Assembly (NCBI GenBank): GCA_025350145.1
Contig: JANXYH010000170.1
Location: 1 to 64,000 of the forward strand
Origin: Burkholderiales bacterium
GTDB lineage: Bacteria > Pseudomonadota > Gammaproteobacteria > Burkholderiales > Burkholderiaceae_C
Length of the DNA stretch: 64,000 nucleotides
Direction of reading: 5' to 3'
Shown here: positions 26,308-34,948 of the stretch, in pieces
Position numbering within the stretch: the stretch's first letter is position 1
Layout of the letters: every line of letters starts with the position of its first letter
Translations under genes and position numbers: made by a program
Notes under the pieces: generated by a model
What the model saw: the letters and a program-made list of their open reading frames with translations, nothing else
Databases searched by the model: none
Told to the model about the DNA's origin: nothing

Positions 26308-26901
26308 ATGCGAGTCTGTAAATACTTGAAACTTTCGTCCTTGGCGGTGGCGCTTGTCGCCGCCGTTAGTGCGGCCCCGGCACATGCCGATTTCGCGTTC
26401 TCCGGTTCGGGGGCCACCGGCTTCCTGAACGGTGCATCAGAGACGTGGACGTTCTCGGCCGACGGCGGCTCGGATTGGGGCTCGCCGGGCGTGGGCTTGG
26501 GGGTCACGCCTTACAGCCGCGGCGTAGCGGCCTTCGGTTTTGACATCAATTTCAAGGATGGCGGCAGGATCCTGCCGGGTTCGGTGGCGCTGGGCAATGC
26601 GTCGGCATGCGCGGGCAGCAGCGGTGGCGGTACGACCTTCTGCACCGTCGGACCGCTCGACATTTGGGACGCGTTCCAGATCGATGACCACACCATCGAT
26701 TTTCGCGCCCAGAACCCGACCTTCTTCATCAGTCCAGGGCAGAGCTATTTCGTCAACGTGTTCTTTGAAGGTGCTTTGCCGACCGCGTTCAGTGGCCGTT
26801 GGGTCACCGACTTCAGCCCGAAGGTGCCCGAGCCGTCGGTGTTGGCATTGTTCGGCATCGCCGCGCTGGCCTTGGGCCTGAGCCGCCGCAAGTCGGCTTG
26901 A
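26308..26901 (+). CDS. PEP-CTERM sorting domain protein, secreted
   Basis: 197 residues: signal peptide MRVCKYLKLSSLAVALVAAV (cleavage after AHA), a central beta-rich, glycine-rich domain of unknown function with two cysteines (ACAGSSGGGTTFC), and a textbook C-terminal PEP-CTERM signal VPEPSVLALFGIAALALGLS followed by RRK. Exosortase would cleave there and release or anchor the protein during exopolysaccharide-linked export. AGGAG lies seven bases before the chosen ATG. No exosortase or eps genes are in the window, so this is a dispersed target; the sigma-54 promoter ahead of it fits the PrsK/PrsR-RpoN control known for this system. Confidence 0.92.
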   Translation: MRVCKYLKLSSLAVALVAAVSAAPAHADFAFSGSGATGFLNGASETWTFSADGGSDWGSPGVGLGVTPYSRGVAAFGFDINFKDGGRILPGSVALGNASACAGSSGGGTTFCTVGPLDIWDAFQIDDHTIDFRAQNPTFFISPGQSYFVNVFFEGALPTAFSGRWVTDFSPKVPEPSVLALFGIAALALGLSRRKSA

Positions 26902-26944
26902 AGCCGTCTGCCGGCAGGCCAAGCCGGCATCACCACCAGGCCGC

Positions 26945-27484
26945 TCAGTTGACGCTGTAGCCGCGCCCATCGAGGCAAGCCAGTTGCGCACGGCGGTAGT
27001 TCTGCCGTGGCTCCTGGTCGGCCGGGGGGGCTGCGGCGGCCAAGCTGGGATCGAACCCAGTTTGGCCCACCGCCCACTGGTGACACTGGAACTCGTCACC
27101 CGCCTGCTGGTCTTTGGACTGGGCATTGCGCGGGTAGACGAACAGCCGGTTGCCGCTTGTCGCTGCTGCCGCCACGGCCTCGGGGGCGGCAACCAACGGC
27201 GCCGGGACGACCACATAGCCGCCACTTGGCACAGCCCGGTAGTAGACGCCGTCGGCCACCCAGTAGGTCAGTGCGCCTAGCGTCAGCACCGTGGCAAAGG
27301 CCGGCAATGCGCCGTAGTAGCCCCAGCCATAGCCGTAGTGGCCACGGCCGGCGTGGGGCCCGCGCCAGCCGCCGTCTGCATGGGCCGGCAGGGCCAGGCT
27401 CAGGGCCAACGCGCACAGCGGCAAGGCCAGTGTCCAGCGTTGAGCAAGGCGGCGGCCGTGGATCGGGTTCAGGGTGGTCTTCAT
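26945..27484 (-). CDS. Exported hypothetical protein, Gly/Tyr-rich N-terminus
   Basis: 179 residues. Signal peptide (LALPLCALALSLALPAHA) is followed by a Gly-Tyr-His-Trp stretch GRGHYGYGWGYYGALPAF, a hydrophobic segment TVLTLGALTYWVADGVYYRA, an alanine-proline linker and a C-terminal domain with FVYPRNAQSKDQQAGDEFQCHQWAVGQTGFDP. The last block resembles a family of uncharacterised proteobacterial periplasmic proteins (Q-x-C-x-x-W-A). Two cysteines, in QCHQW and ACLDGRG, could pair. Function unknown. Transcribed convergently to the PEP-CTERM gene. Confidence 0.75.
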   Translation of the reverse strand: MKTTLNPIHGRRLAQRWTLALPLCALALSLALPAHADGGWRGPHAGRGHYGYGWGYYGALPAFATVLTLGALTYWVADGVYYRAVPSGGYVVVPAPLVAAPEAVAAAATSGNRLFVYPRNAQSKDQQAGDEFQCHQWAVGQTGFDPSLAAAAPPADQEPRQNYRRAQLACLDGRGYSVN

Positions 27485-27624
27485 GGTGGCAGTCCTGGGT
27501 GGAGCCGCGCGGTCAAGGCTTGCCGCTGCGGTCCGGCCCCATCCTAGTCAATCCCGGACCGGCGCGGCCTTCGGCGGCGTGAAGCTTTGCAAACCTCGGC
27601 GATTGCGAGGCTGGCACTGTAGGG

Positions 27625-28254
27625 TCAGGCCCGCAGTGCCGATGCTTCGCGCGCCAGCCGCGTGATCCGCGGCCAATCACCGGCCGCGATCGCATCGGTC
27701 GGTGTCAACCATGAACCGCCGCAGGCCTTGACGTTCGGCAGGGCCAGGTACTCCAGCGCGTTGGCCAGGCTGATGCCACCGGTGGGGCAGAACGCCACCT
27801 CCGGGAACGGACCGGCCAAGGCCTTGAGCATGCTGACGCCACCGGCCTGCTGGGCGGGAAAGAATTTCAGGAACTCCAGCCCGTCGGCGGCCGCAGCCAT
27901 GACTTCGCCGGCCGTGGCCACGCCGGGCAGCAGCGGCAGGCCGATGCGTCGGCAGGCGGCAGCGATCGCTGCGCTGTAGCCCGGGCTGACGGCGAAGCGG
28001 CCGCCGGCATCCCGCGCTGCCTGGGCATCTGCCACCGAGCGGACAGTGCCGGCGCCGACGATGGCCTGGGGCACGGCCCTGGCAATGGCCGCGATACAGG
28101 CCAGCGCGACCGGACTGCGCAGCGTCACCTCCAGCACCTTGACACCACCGGCCAGCAGGGCCCGGGCCAGTGGCACGGCGTCATCGACGCTGTGCAAGTC
28201 GATCACCGGTATCACGGGGCCATGGCTGGCCAGACTCAATGGGCTGTGGTTCAT
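27625..28254 (-). CDS. eda: 2-dehydro-3-deoxy-phosphogluconate (KDPG) aldolase
   Basis: 209-residue class I aldolase splitting KDPG to pyruvate and glyceraldehyde 3-phosphate, last step of the Entner-Doudoroff route. Glu in KVLEVTLRSP, the Schiff-base lysine in EFLKFFPAQQAGG (about residue 130) and the phosphate loop FCPTGGISLANA are intact. It follows a degraded edd gene by 28 bases, so the classical edd-eda operon has lost its first enzyme while eda is retained, perhaps for KDPG or 4-hydroxy-2-oxoglutarate arising from other routes. Confidence 0.93.
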   Translation of the reverse strand: MNHSPLSLASHGPVIPVIDLHSVDDAVPLARALLAGGVKVLEVTLRSPVALACIAAIARAVPQAIVGAGTVRSVADAQAARDAGGRFAVSPGYSAAIAAACRRIGLPLLPGVATAGEVMAAAADGLEFLKFFPAQQAGGVSMLKALAGPFPEVAFCPTGGISLANALEYLALPNVKACGGSWLTPTDAIAAGDWPRITRLAREASALRA

Positions 28255-28282
28255 TTGAACTCCTGGGCGCCCTGCTGCGGGC

Positions 28283-28771
28283 TCAAAGCCAAGTCACCGC
28301 GCCGGTCTCGGCGCTGCTGACGCTGCGGCGCATGCTGCCAAACATCTTTCGGCCCAAGCCGAGGCCGTGGCCATCGGCCTGAGCGGGATCGCGTGTGGCC
28401 AATTCGCGCCCGGCTCAATCGTCGGGGTCAACCAGCGCTTGCAAGGTGCCGGCGTCGGCGTCCAGCGCGATCATGTCACCGTCGCGCAGCCAGGCCAGCG
28501 GGCCACCGGCCAAGGCTTCGGGGCTGAATGGTGTCGCGCGAGAACAGCGACAACGCCATCCCGGGCAGGCCTTGGGTCACGCCGTCGCACATCGCCGGTA
28601 CGCCCCTGCAGCCTCGCGCCTTGGCGCAACAGCGCCGGGTAGGTTTCATACGGCAGGTGCGCCGACAATCTGCGCCAGACAGGCCTGCCGTCCAGGGGCG
28701 CTGCGCTCGGTGACGCGCTGGGTGACTTGGGCGACTGCTGCTTTCACGGTGTCGCATCGTAACTTAGTCAT
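28283..28771 (-). pseudogene. edd: Remnant of 6-phosphogluconate dehydratase (edd)
   Basis: Edd normally has about 600 residues; here about 490 bases keep three collinear scraps on the minus strand. From ATG 28771: an N-terminal helix ([19 protein letters not shown]). Then [21 protein letters not shown], a frameshift, and [20 protein letters not shown], the diagnostic Edd/IlvD cluster region. Then, after a deletion of several hundred codons, the C-terminus: [33 protein letters not shown], an in-frame TGA at 28415-28417, and GLGLGRKMFGSMRRSVSSAE to the final stop. Several independent lesions show a dead gene rather than a sequencing slip. It is the natural upstream partner of eda. Confidence 0.85.
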
Positions 28772-28780
28772 AGTTTTTCT

Positions 28781-28795
28781 TGTAACTTGGTTACA
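28781..28795. promoter_or_regulatory. HexR-like palindromic operator
   Basis: TGTAACTTGGTTACA is a perfect inverted repeat (six-base arms TGTAAC/GTTACA, three-base centre) ten bases upstream of the edd remnant start. A diverged second copy, CGTAACTTAGTCATA (11 of 15 matches), lies at 28758-28772 across the edd start codon, 23 bases away. The form TGTAA-N5-TTACA is like the sites of HexR, the RpiR-family repressor of edd, eda and zwf. It would now control eda and possibly the divergent chaC-like gene. Confidence 0.6.
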
Positions 28796-28857
28796 TGCCG
28801 CGACGCCACAGTCGACCGCTGCGCGCGTCGGCAGCGGCTTCTGGCATGCTTTGCCCG

Positions 28858-29481
28858 ATGTCGAAGCCGATGCTGCCGCCGCTGCCGCCACCGCTGCGCG
28901 ACCCTGGCCCGCTGCTGGCGCGCACCTTGGCGCAATGGGGCGGACAGGAGGATCTCTGGGTGTTCGGCTACGCCTCGCTGATCTGGCGGCCCGAGTTCGA
29001 CGCGGCCGAACACCGGCCGGCGCTGGTGCGCGGCTGGCACCGCAGTTTCCAGATGCGTTCACGCATCAATCGCGGCACGGTCGATCAACCCGGGCTGGTC
29101 TACGCGCTGGTGTCGGGCGGCATGTGCCGAGGCATGGTCTACCGCATCCCGAGGCGCCAGGCGGCCGACGAACTCGGCAAGCTGTGGCTGCGTGAGATGC
29201 CCAGCGGCGTGTACGACCCGCGCTGGCTGCACTGCGCCACCGCAGCCGGCCCGTTGCGCGCGCTGGGCTTCACCCTCAGCCGGAGCAGCCCAAGCTTCAC
29301 CGGCCGGCTTGACGACCTGCAGTTGCTGCACATCCTGCGCCACGCCAGCGGCCGCTATGGCACGACCCTGGACTACTTGCTGGACACGGCCCAGGCATTG
29401 CGCCAGCACCGCATGGCCGACTGCGAGACGCTGCGCCTGGTCCGCCTGGCGCAGCGGCATGGGCTGGCCAAGACGGGCTGA
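28858..29481 (+). CDS. ChaC-like gamma-glutamylcyclotransferase
   Basis: 207-residue protein expected to cleave gamma-glutamyl peptides such as glutathione into 5-oxoproline. WVFGYASLIWRPEFDAAEH carries the family's substrate-binding loop (G-Y-A/G-S-L) and LREMPSGVYDPRW carries the region of the catalytic glutamate. LYxLVSGGMCRGMVYRIPR-like strands complete the core. Start uncertain: ATGs at 28795, 28846 and 28858 are in frame; 28858 begins MSKPMLPPLPPPLRDPG and is preferred by length, while 28795 touches the HexR-like palindrome. Confidence 0.85.
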   Translation: MSKPMLPPLPPPLRDPGPLLARTLAQWGGQEDLWVFGYASLIWRPEFDAAEHRPALVRGWHRSFQMRSRINRGTVDQPGLVYALVSGGMCRGMVYRIPRRQAADELGKLWLREMPSGVYDPRWLHCATAAGPLRALGFTLSRSSPSFTGRLDDLQLLHILRHASGRYGTTLDYLLDTAQALRQHRMADCETLRLVRLAQRHGLAKTG

Positions 29482-29493
29482 GACCGCCGCGCT

Positions 29494-30123
29494 TCAGCGC
29501 CCGGTTTCGGCTGGCGCCTCGGCCAGGCCCAAAGATCGCCGCATGGCTTGCAGCGCTTCCAGGGTGTCGACGTCCTGCAGCACGCCCGGGTCGTCCAATT
29601 CGACGCCGATCGACGGGTAGCGGGCAATCATCCGCCGGGCGCCCTCGTCGCCGCTCAGCAATGACAACTCCGAGAACAACTCCGCGGCAAACGCCACCGG
29701 ATGGCCGCGCCGCCCGCGGTACTGGGCAAATGCCACCGGCTGCTGCGCCAGCGCCTTGGCCACGGCCTGCAGGCTGCTGGCGCGCAGCGCCGGCATGTCG
29801 GCCGGCAACAGCAGCCATCCGGGCGCGTGCGGCCTGGCCATCACCCCGGCTGCAATCGAGTAGCCCATGCCCAGCGGCTCGCCGGGCGCGCTGCCCACCT
29901 CGGGCAACAACACCAGGTCGCGACGCGCCACCCAGCGCAGCGCCTCGGCTGCCAAGGTGTCGGTCGTGACCACCACTACCGGCAGGCGACTGTCGATCGC
30001 ATGCAGGATGGTCTGCCCCATCACGGTGGCCGAACCCAGGGGCTGGACCAGCTTGTGCTGCTGGCCCAGGAAGCGGCTGCCGCGGCCGGCGGCCAGGATG
30101 ACGATGGTGGGTTCGCGATTCAT
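29494..30123 (-). CDS. MobA-like nucleotidyltransferase (MocA/CTP:molybdopterin type)
   Basis: 209 residues. VILAAGRGSRFLGQQHKL is the nucleotide-binding loop, LLLPADMPALRASSLQAV the Mg-binding Asp region, and YRGRRGHPVAFAAELF the conserved RGxPV/H block. Such proteins transfer CMP or GMP to molybdopterin, though small stand-alone ones can act on other cofactors. The lysine expected soon after the glycine-rich loop is present (QHKLVQPL). No other molybdenum genes are nearby. Convergent with the ChaC-like gene; start at MNREPTIV is the last ATG before the conserved loop. Confidence 0.83.
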   Translation of the reverse strand: MNREPTIVILAAGRGSRFLGQQHKLVQPLGSATVMGQTILHAIDSRLPVVVVTTDTLAAEALRWVARRDLVLLPEVGSAPGEPLGMGYSIAAGVMARPHAPGWLLLPADMPALRASSLQAVAKALAQQPVAFAQYRGRRGHPVAFAAELFSELSLLSGDEGARRMIARYPSIGVELDDPGVLQDVDTLEALQAMRRSLGLAEAPAETGR

Positions 30124-30301
30124 GGGGTCGTGCTGGCTGCGCGCCGGGCAGCCGGTCGGGCACTGACGCAGATCCCAAGCCTTGGCCCGACAGGCGCCTA
30201 GCATGCGTGCGAAGCAGGCGACCCAACAGTCGGGCGTTCACCTAAGGCTTAGCACTTAAGGTCTAGTCCCAGGGGCCCGGGCGCGGCGGCATACTGGGTC
30301 C

Positions 30302-30940
30302 ATGGACGCCAACCTCGCCGACTTGCGCAAGAGCTACACCCTGGCCGAGCTTGACGAGGTCGCCGCCGACCCGCAGCCGTTGCGCCAGTTCGAATCTTGG
30401 CTGGCCCAGGCCCTGGCCGCCAAGCTGCCCGAGCCCAATGCGATGACCCTGGCCACCGTCGGCGCCGACGGGCGGCCCTCGACCCGGGTGGTGTTGATCA
30501 AGGGCTGTGACGAACGCGGCATCGTCTGGTACAGCAATTTTCAAAGCCGCAAGGGGCTGGAACTGGCGGCCAACCCGCAGGCTGCGCTGCAATTCCACTG
30601 GGTTGAACTGGAGCGGGTGGTGCGGATCGAGGGCCGCGTCCAGACCTTTGCCGACGCCGAGGCGGATGCCTACTACGCTTCTCGGCCGCTGGATTCGCGC
30701 CTTGGCGCGTGGGCCTCGCCGCAGAGCCAAGTGGTCGCCTCTCGGGCCGTGCTGGTGGCCCGCGCTGCGCGCTACGCCGCGCAGTACGCGCTGTCGCCGC
30801 CCAGGCCACCGCATTGGGGCGGATTCAGGCTGCTTCCCGAACGCTGGGAGTTCTGGCAGGGCCGCCGCAGCCGCCTGCACGACCGGCTTTGCTACCGGTC
30901 GGTTGACGGTCAGTGGCAGCGGCAGCGGCTGGCGCCCTGA
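30302..30940 (+). CDS. pdxH: Pyridoxamine 5'-phosphate oxidase
   Basis: 212-residue FMN enzyme that oxidises pyridoxine or pyridoxamine 5'-phosphate to PLP. FMN and substrate motifs [45 protein letters not shown] and the C-terminal signature [28 protein letters not shown] are complete and the length is standard. Monocistronic as far as visible; its stop faces the hybrid kinase stop ten bases away. Confidence 0.95.
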   Translation: MDANLADLRKSYTLAELDEVAADPQPLRQFESWLAQALAAKLPEPNAMTLATVGADGRPSTRVVLIKGCDERGIVWYSNFQSRKGLELAANPQAALQFHWVELERVVRIEGRVQTFADAEADAYYASRPLDSRLGAWASPQSQVVASRAVLVARAARYAAQYALSPPRPPHWGGFRLLPERWEFWQGRRSRLHDRLCYRSVDGQWQRQRLAP

Positions 30941-30950
30941 GCCCGGGCCG

Positions 30951-32093
30951 TCAGTTCAGGCGTGGCGCCGCGATCAAGCCGTCCAGCGCCGCCAGGAACA
31001 TCGGCACATCGATGGGCTTGGTCCAGTAGTCGTCGAACCCGGCCTGGCGGGCAAGCGCGACGTCCTCCTGCAAAGCATTGGCCGACAGGGCGATGAAACG
31101 ACAGCCGGCCAACTGCGGTTGGCCACGCAAGGCCTGCAACACCTCAAAGCCGCTGATGTCGGGCAGGTTCAGGTCCAGCAACGCCACCTGGGGATGAAAG
31201 CTCAGCCCGCAGGCGACCGCCTCCGTGCCGGTTGTGCAGGCGCAGACGTGGACGGCCGGCCGCTGGGCCAGCAACTCTCGCAGCAGCAGCATGTTGACCG
31301 GGTTGTCCTCGACACAGAGCAGCCGCAACGGTTCGGCCGGCTCGGCCAGAGTGTGGTTGTCAGCATCGGGCAGCCAGATACCGACCTGGCCGGTGGGCCC
31401 GGGCTCGGCCAGCAGCTCACCGCCCATGCGCGCCAGCAGCCGTGAGGCTGCCACCAGGCTCAGCCCCTGTTCGCGCAACACTGCCGGCAGCGGCGCTGCC
31501 GCATCAAACAATGAGGCCTGAACCTGCGCTCGGGCATCGCCGTCCTGCCGCCGCAACCCCAGACGCCAACCTGCCCGCCCACCCTGGCGCATCGCCTGCA
31601 CACCACAGGCTGGTGGCCGCTGCCAGCCGGCGTCTTGGTCAAGCGCCGACAACAGCAGTTCCAGCACACGCTGCAAGGCAAGGGGATCGGCGAGGACACG
31701 GCAGCCAGGGTCCAGCCCAACCCCGTCCGAGGACTGCGGCGCCGCCCAGGCCCGCGTTTGCCAGACATCGGTCAGCGCCTGCACCCATCGCACCGGCTGC
31801 AACGACATCGCCCCGGCGCAGGAGGCGTCGGCCGTCAACAGCAGCAGTTGGTCGACCAGCGCCAACAACTGCTGGCCAGCCGACTCAACATGCAGCAAGC
31901 GCTCGCGCTGCCATGCCGATGGGGCATGGACGACATCGTTGAGCAGCATTTGGGCAAAGCCCAGCACCGCGTTCAGTGGGGTGCGCAATTCATGGCTCAT
32001 CCTGGCCATGAAATCCGACTTGACATCCACGGGATCGACGCTGCGGGCCGGCTCGGGTGCCTTCACGCTGCCGCCCTGGCCGGCGTCGTACAT
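30951..32093 (-). CDS. Hybrid histidine kinase-response regulator without sensor and with eroded ATPase domain
   Basis: 380 residues. A short N-terminus leads straight into a HisKA dimerisation helix (KSDFMARMSHELRTPLNAVL) with the phospho-acceptor histidine. The following HATPase_c region is poor: the N box reads LADPLALQRVLELLLSALDQ without the usual asparagines, and no D-x-G-x-G box is visible, although a G2-like segment GLSLVAASRLLARMGGELLA remains. A complete receiver follows (LLCVEDNPVNMLLL, acceptor Asp in VALLDLNLPDISGFEVL, Lys in YWTKPID). It may work as a phosphotransfer or phosphatase module fed by another kinase. It starts four bases after the msrA stop, so it is co-transcribed with msrA; an earlier start would overlap msrA. 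Confidence 0.82.
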   Translation of the reverse strand: MYDAGQGGSVKAPEPARSVDPVDVKSDFMARMSHELRTPLNAVLGFAQMLLNDVVHAPSAWQRERLLHVESAGQQLLALVDQLLLLTADASCAGAMSLQPVRWVQALTDVWQTRAWAAPQSSDGVGLDPGCRVLADPLALQRVLELLLSALDQDAGWQRPPACGVQAMRQGGRAGWRLGLRRQDGDARAQVQASLFDAAAPLPAVLREQGLSLVAASRLLARMGGELLAEPGPTGQVGIWLPDADNHTLAEPAEPLRLLCVEDNPVNMLLLRELLAQRPAVHVCACTTGTEAVACGLSFHPQVALLDLNLPDISGFEVLQALRGQPQLAGCRFIALSANALQEDVALARQAGFDDYWTKPIDVPMFLAALDGLIAAPRLN

Positions 32094-32097
32094 GGCC

Positions 32098-32628
32098 TCA
32101 ACGGCGCAGGTACTGGCCGAAACTGCGGCGAAATTTATCCACCTTGGGCGCCACCACAAACGCGCAATAGCCCTGTTCGGGGTGGTTGGCGAAGTAGTGC
32201 TGGTGGTAGTCCTCGGCCCGCCAGTAGTTGGTCTCGGACACCAGCTCCGTCACCACCCGCCCGCCCAGCGCCAGATTGGCCTGCGCCAGCACCTCGCTGG
32301 CCAGCGCATGTTGCGCCGCGTCGTGGGTATAGATGCCAGAGCGGTACTGCGAGCCGACGTCATTGCCTTGGCGATTGCGTGTGGTCGGGTCGTGGATGCT
32401 GAAGAAGATTTCCAGCACGGCGCGAAGGCTGATCTGGCTGTCGTCAAACCGCAGCCGCACCACCTCGGCATGGCCGGTGTCGCCGGTACACACATGCTCA
32501 TAGCTCGGATCGCGCAGTTGCCCGTTGCAGTAGCCGGACTCAACCGAGACCACGCCCTGCACCTGCTCGTAGACACCCTCCAGACACCAAAAGCACCCGC
32601 CACCCAACGTGATCAGGTCAATCGCCAT
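32098..32628 (-). CDS. msrA: Peptide methionine sulfoxide reductase MsrA
   Basis: 176-residue cytoplasmic enzyme reducing methionine-S-sulfoxide. GGGCFWCLEGVYEQVQGV holds the catalytic cysteine in GCFWC, VSVESGYCNGQLRDPSYEHV and VCTGDTGHAEVVRLRFD follow, then QGNDVGSQYRSGIYTHD and the C-terminal YHQHYFANHPEQGYC with a resolving cysteine candidate. Start MAIDLITLG at 32628 is the standard family start; the open frame further upstream is low-complexity alanine-rich and not conserved. Confidence 0.94.
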   Translation of the reverse strand: MAIDLITLGGGCFWCLEGVYEQVQGVVSVESGYCNGQLRDPSYEHVCTGDTGHAEVVRLRFDDSQISLRAVLEIFFSIHDPTTRNRQGNDVGSQYRSGIYTHDAAQHALASEVLAQANLALGGRVVTELVSETNYWRAEDYHQHYFANHPEQGYCAFVVAPKVDKFRRSFGQYLRR

Positions 32629-32787
32629 GGTCGCCCCCGCCCTTGTCGTGATGGAACTGGCGGCGATTGTGAGGCTGCCGGCTGCGCTGGTTTGACCGAT
32701 CCGGCGCCGCTTGCAACTTGCAACAACTCGGTCGGCGCTCGGCCAAATCGCAGCAGCCAGCGCAGCAGCCAGCGCAGCGCCAAGGCC

Positions 32788-32944
32788 CGTCATTTCACCT
32801 GCCCAGAAATGACGAACCCCTTCGAACCCGAAAGCGCGAAGGGGCGGACAGCGATACCGCCGTCATGCGGGGTCAAGGAGGTAGGAAGTCCTTCGCCCCG
32901 TTTCCCGCAGCGACTGCGGGAAGGCTTGTGCCTTCATGGAAGGC
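32788..32944. repeat. Cluster of four perfect hairpins in a 490-bp gap
   Basis: The gap 32629-33118 between msrA and ubiD has no convincing gene but contains four perfect inverted repeats: CGTCATTTC/GAAATGACG (32788-32814), CCCCTTCG/CGAAGGGG (32817-32844), TTCCCGCAG/CTGCGGGAA (32902-32922, three-base loop) and GCCTTC/GAAGGC (32930-32944). Just before it is a 12-base duplication (GCAGCAGCCAGC). This could be an intergenic repeat of the REP/MITE kind or a structured small RNA. No T-run marks it as a simple terminator. Confidence 0.65.
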
Positions 32945-33118
32945 GGCTCGAATCTACGCCTGCCGAGGCCGGTTTGCAAGCGACTTTGGCGGGCCACGTT
33001 GGCGAGCGCTGAAGCGACGTGCCGCACTTCGCTGGGGGCTCAGTCCGCGCCAGCAGAGCGCACCCGGTATGAAACCGGTTGGCTGGCCTCTGGCGGCGGT
33101 GCTTGCGCTGGCTGCCGC

Positions 33119-34681
33119 TCAATCGGGCACTGCGCGCATCAACCGCTCGAACAGCGGCGCCACGCGGTCCCGAACCGCAGTCGGCATCTGGATCGGGCGG
33201 CCCCATTCACGGGCGGTTTCGCCTGGCCATTTGTGGGTCGCGTCAAGTCCCATCTTGCCGCCCAGACCGCTGACCGGGGATGCGAAATCCAGGTAGTCGA
33301 TCGGCGTGTGCTCGACCAGCGTGGTGTCGCGCACCGGATCCATCCGGGTCGTGATCGCCCAAATCAGGTCTTTCCAGTCGCGCACATCGACGTCGTCGTC
33401 GGTCACGACGATGAACTTGGTGTACATGAACTGGCGCAGGAAACTCCAGATGCCGAACATCAGCCGTTTGGCATGGCCGGGATAGGCCTTGCGGATCGAG
33501 ACTGCGGCCAGCCGGTAACTGCAGCCCTCGGGCGGCAGGTAGAAGTCGACGATCTCGGGAAACTGGCGCTGCAGGATCGGCACAAACACCTCGTTCAGCG
33601 CCAGCCCCAGCACCGCCGGCTCGTCGGGCGGCTTGCCGGTGTAGGTGGAGTGGTAGATCGGGTTGTGGCGGTGGGTCAATCGATCGATGCGAAAGACCGG
33701 AAACCAGTCCTGCTCGTTGTAGTAACCGGTGTGGTCGCCGAACGGCCCTTCCAATGCGTGCAAGTAGCCGCCACGCTCGGCCAACTGCACGCCCCGTGCG
33801 CTCAGGCCGTTGAAGCCCGTCGCTGCGGTCGGGATATGGCCTTCAAGCACCACCTCGGCAGTGGCCGGCACCTGCAACGGCCTGCCGGGTTCGCCGACAG
33901 TGCAGTCGACCACCTCGGTGGCGCTGCCGCGCAGCAAGCCGGCAAACTGGTATTCGCCCAGGCTGTCGGGCACCGGCGTGACCGCACCCAGGGTGGTAGC
34001 CGGGTCTGCGCCCAGGGCTACCGCAAGGGGGAATGGCTGGCCCGGATTGACCTGTGCAAAGTGGCGAAAGTCGAGCGCGCCACCGCGGTGTGCCAGCCAA
34101 CGCATGATGACCTCGCGCGGCCCGATCACCTGCTGGCGATAGATACCGATATTTTGCCGCAGCCGGGGCTTCGCAACGCCCTGCGGGCCGCGGGTCACGA
34201 CCAGGCCCCAGGTGATCAGCGGTGCGGCATCGTCGGGCCAGCAGGTCTGCACCGGCCAGGCGCCCAGGTCGACCTCGTCGCCCAGCAGCTCGACCTCGCG
34301 GCAGGGGCCGCTGCTGCGTCGCTGTGGCTTCATCGTCCACAGCGTCCTGGCCATGGTCAGCAGCCGCCCGGCATCCTTCAGCCCCTGTGGCGGCTCGGGC
34401 TCTTTGAGACTGGCCAGCAAAGCGCCGATCTCGCGCAGTTGGCTGACATCGTCGGCGCCCATGCCCAGCGCCACCCGACGCGGCGTGCCGAACAGATTGG
34501 CCAGCACAGGCACGGTGAATCCGCTTGGCCGCTCGAACCACAAGGCCGGCCCAGCGGCCCGCAGCACCCGGTCGGCCAATGCCGTCATTTCCAGCACCGG
34601 CGAAATCGGCTCACCCACCCGGCGCAATTCGCCGCCGCGCTCAAGCTGGGCGGCGAAGTCCCGCAGATCTCGGTACTTCAT
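33119..34681 (-). CDS. ubiD: UbiD-family decarboxylase (3-octaprenyl-4-hydroxybenzoate decarboxylase)
   Basis: 520 residues, prenylated-FMN-dependent decarboxylase of ubiquinone synthesis. [20 protein letters not shown] is the standard start; [21 protein letters not shown] and the mid-protein [20 protein letters not shown] carry the prFMN/metal and catalytic acid region; [19 protein letters not shown] and [19 protein letters not shown] complete the C-terminal part. Length matches UbiD rather than the larger or smaller family members that act on aromatic acids, and the gene stands alone without UbiX nearby. Confidence 0.93.
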   Translation of the reverse strand: MKYRDLRDFAAQLERGGELRRVGEPISPVLEMTALADRVLRAAGPALWFERPSGFTVPVLANLFGTPRRVALGMGADDVSQLREIGALLASLKEPEPPQGLKDAGRLLTMARTLWTMKPQRRSSGPCREVELLGDEVDLGAWPVQTCWPDDAAPLITWGLVVTRGPQGVAKPRLRQNIGIYRQQVIGPREVIMRWLAHRGGALDFRHFAQVNPGQPFPLAVALGADPATTLGAVTPVPDSLGEYQFAGLLRGSATEVVDCTVGEPGRPLQVPATAEVVLEGHIPTAATGFNGLSARGVQLAERGGYLHALEGPFGDHTGYYNEQDWFPVFRIDRLTHRHNPIYHSTYTGKPPDEPAVLGLALNEVFVPILQRQFPEIVDFYLPPEGCSYRLAAVSIRKAYPGHAKRLMFGIWSFLRQFMYTKFIVVTDDDVDVRDWKDLIWAITTRMDPVRDTTLVEHTPIDYLDFASPVSGLGGKMGLDATHKWPGETAREWGRPIQMPTAVRDRVAPLFERLMRAVPD

Positions 34682-34722
34682 GTCTTCATGCCCTCGTCGA
34701 CTGAAATACGCGATCCATATGC

Positions 34723-34752
34723 TTGACTTGTTATTTAGGTGCTCACTAGAAT
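34723..34752 (+). promoter_or_regulatory. Sigma-70 promoter candidate for the lytic transglycosylase gene
   Basis: TTGACT at 34723 and TAGAAT at 34747 are separated by 18 bases. The start of transcription would be near 34759, where a small stem CCCTG-AAT-CAGGG followed by TTTT begins. The untranslated leader would be about 190 bases. Confidence 0.5.
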
Positions 34753-34948
34753 CGGGCACCCTGAATCAGGGTTTTCCCGCGCCACCGTGATCCAGTACCG
34801 GCTGGCGGCATGCGCAGGCATCGCACTTCGACGCTGAAGTTGCTTTGCAGGGCTTGGCCGATGCGCCAACACTCGCCAATTATCGTCGTCGGACCCACCG
34901 GGCGAGCTTTGCCAGCCCGGTTGGGCGTGGCGCCAGCGAAAGGTAAGA

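Noticed and set aside
32936-34726. 596-codon plus-strand frame opposite ubiD
   Set aside because: No family motif and unlikely composition; ubiD on the other strand is unambiguous.
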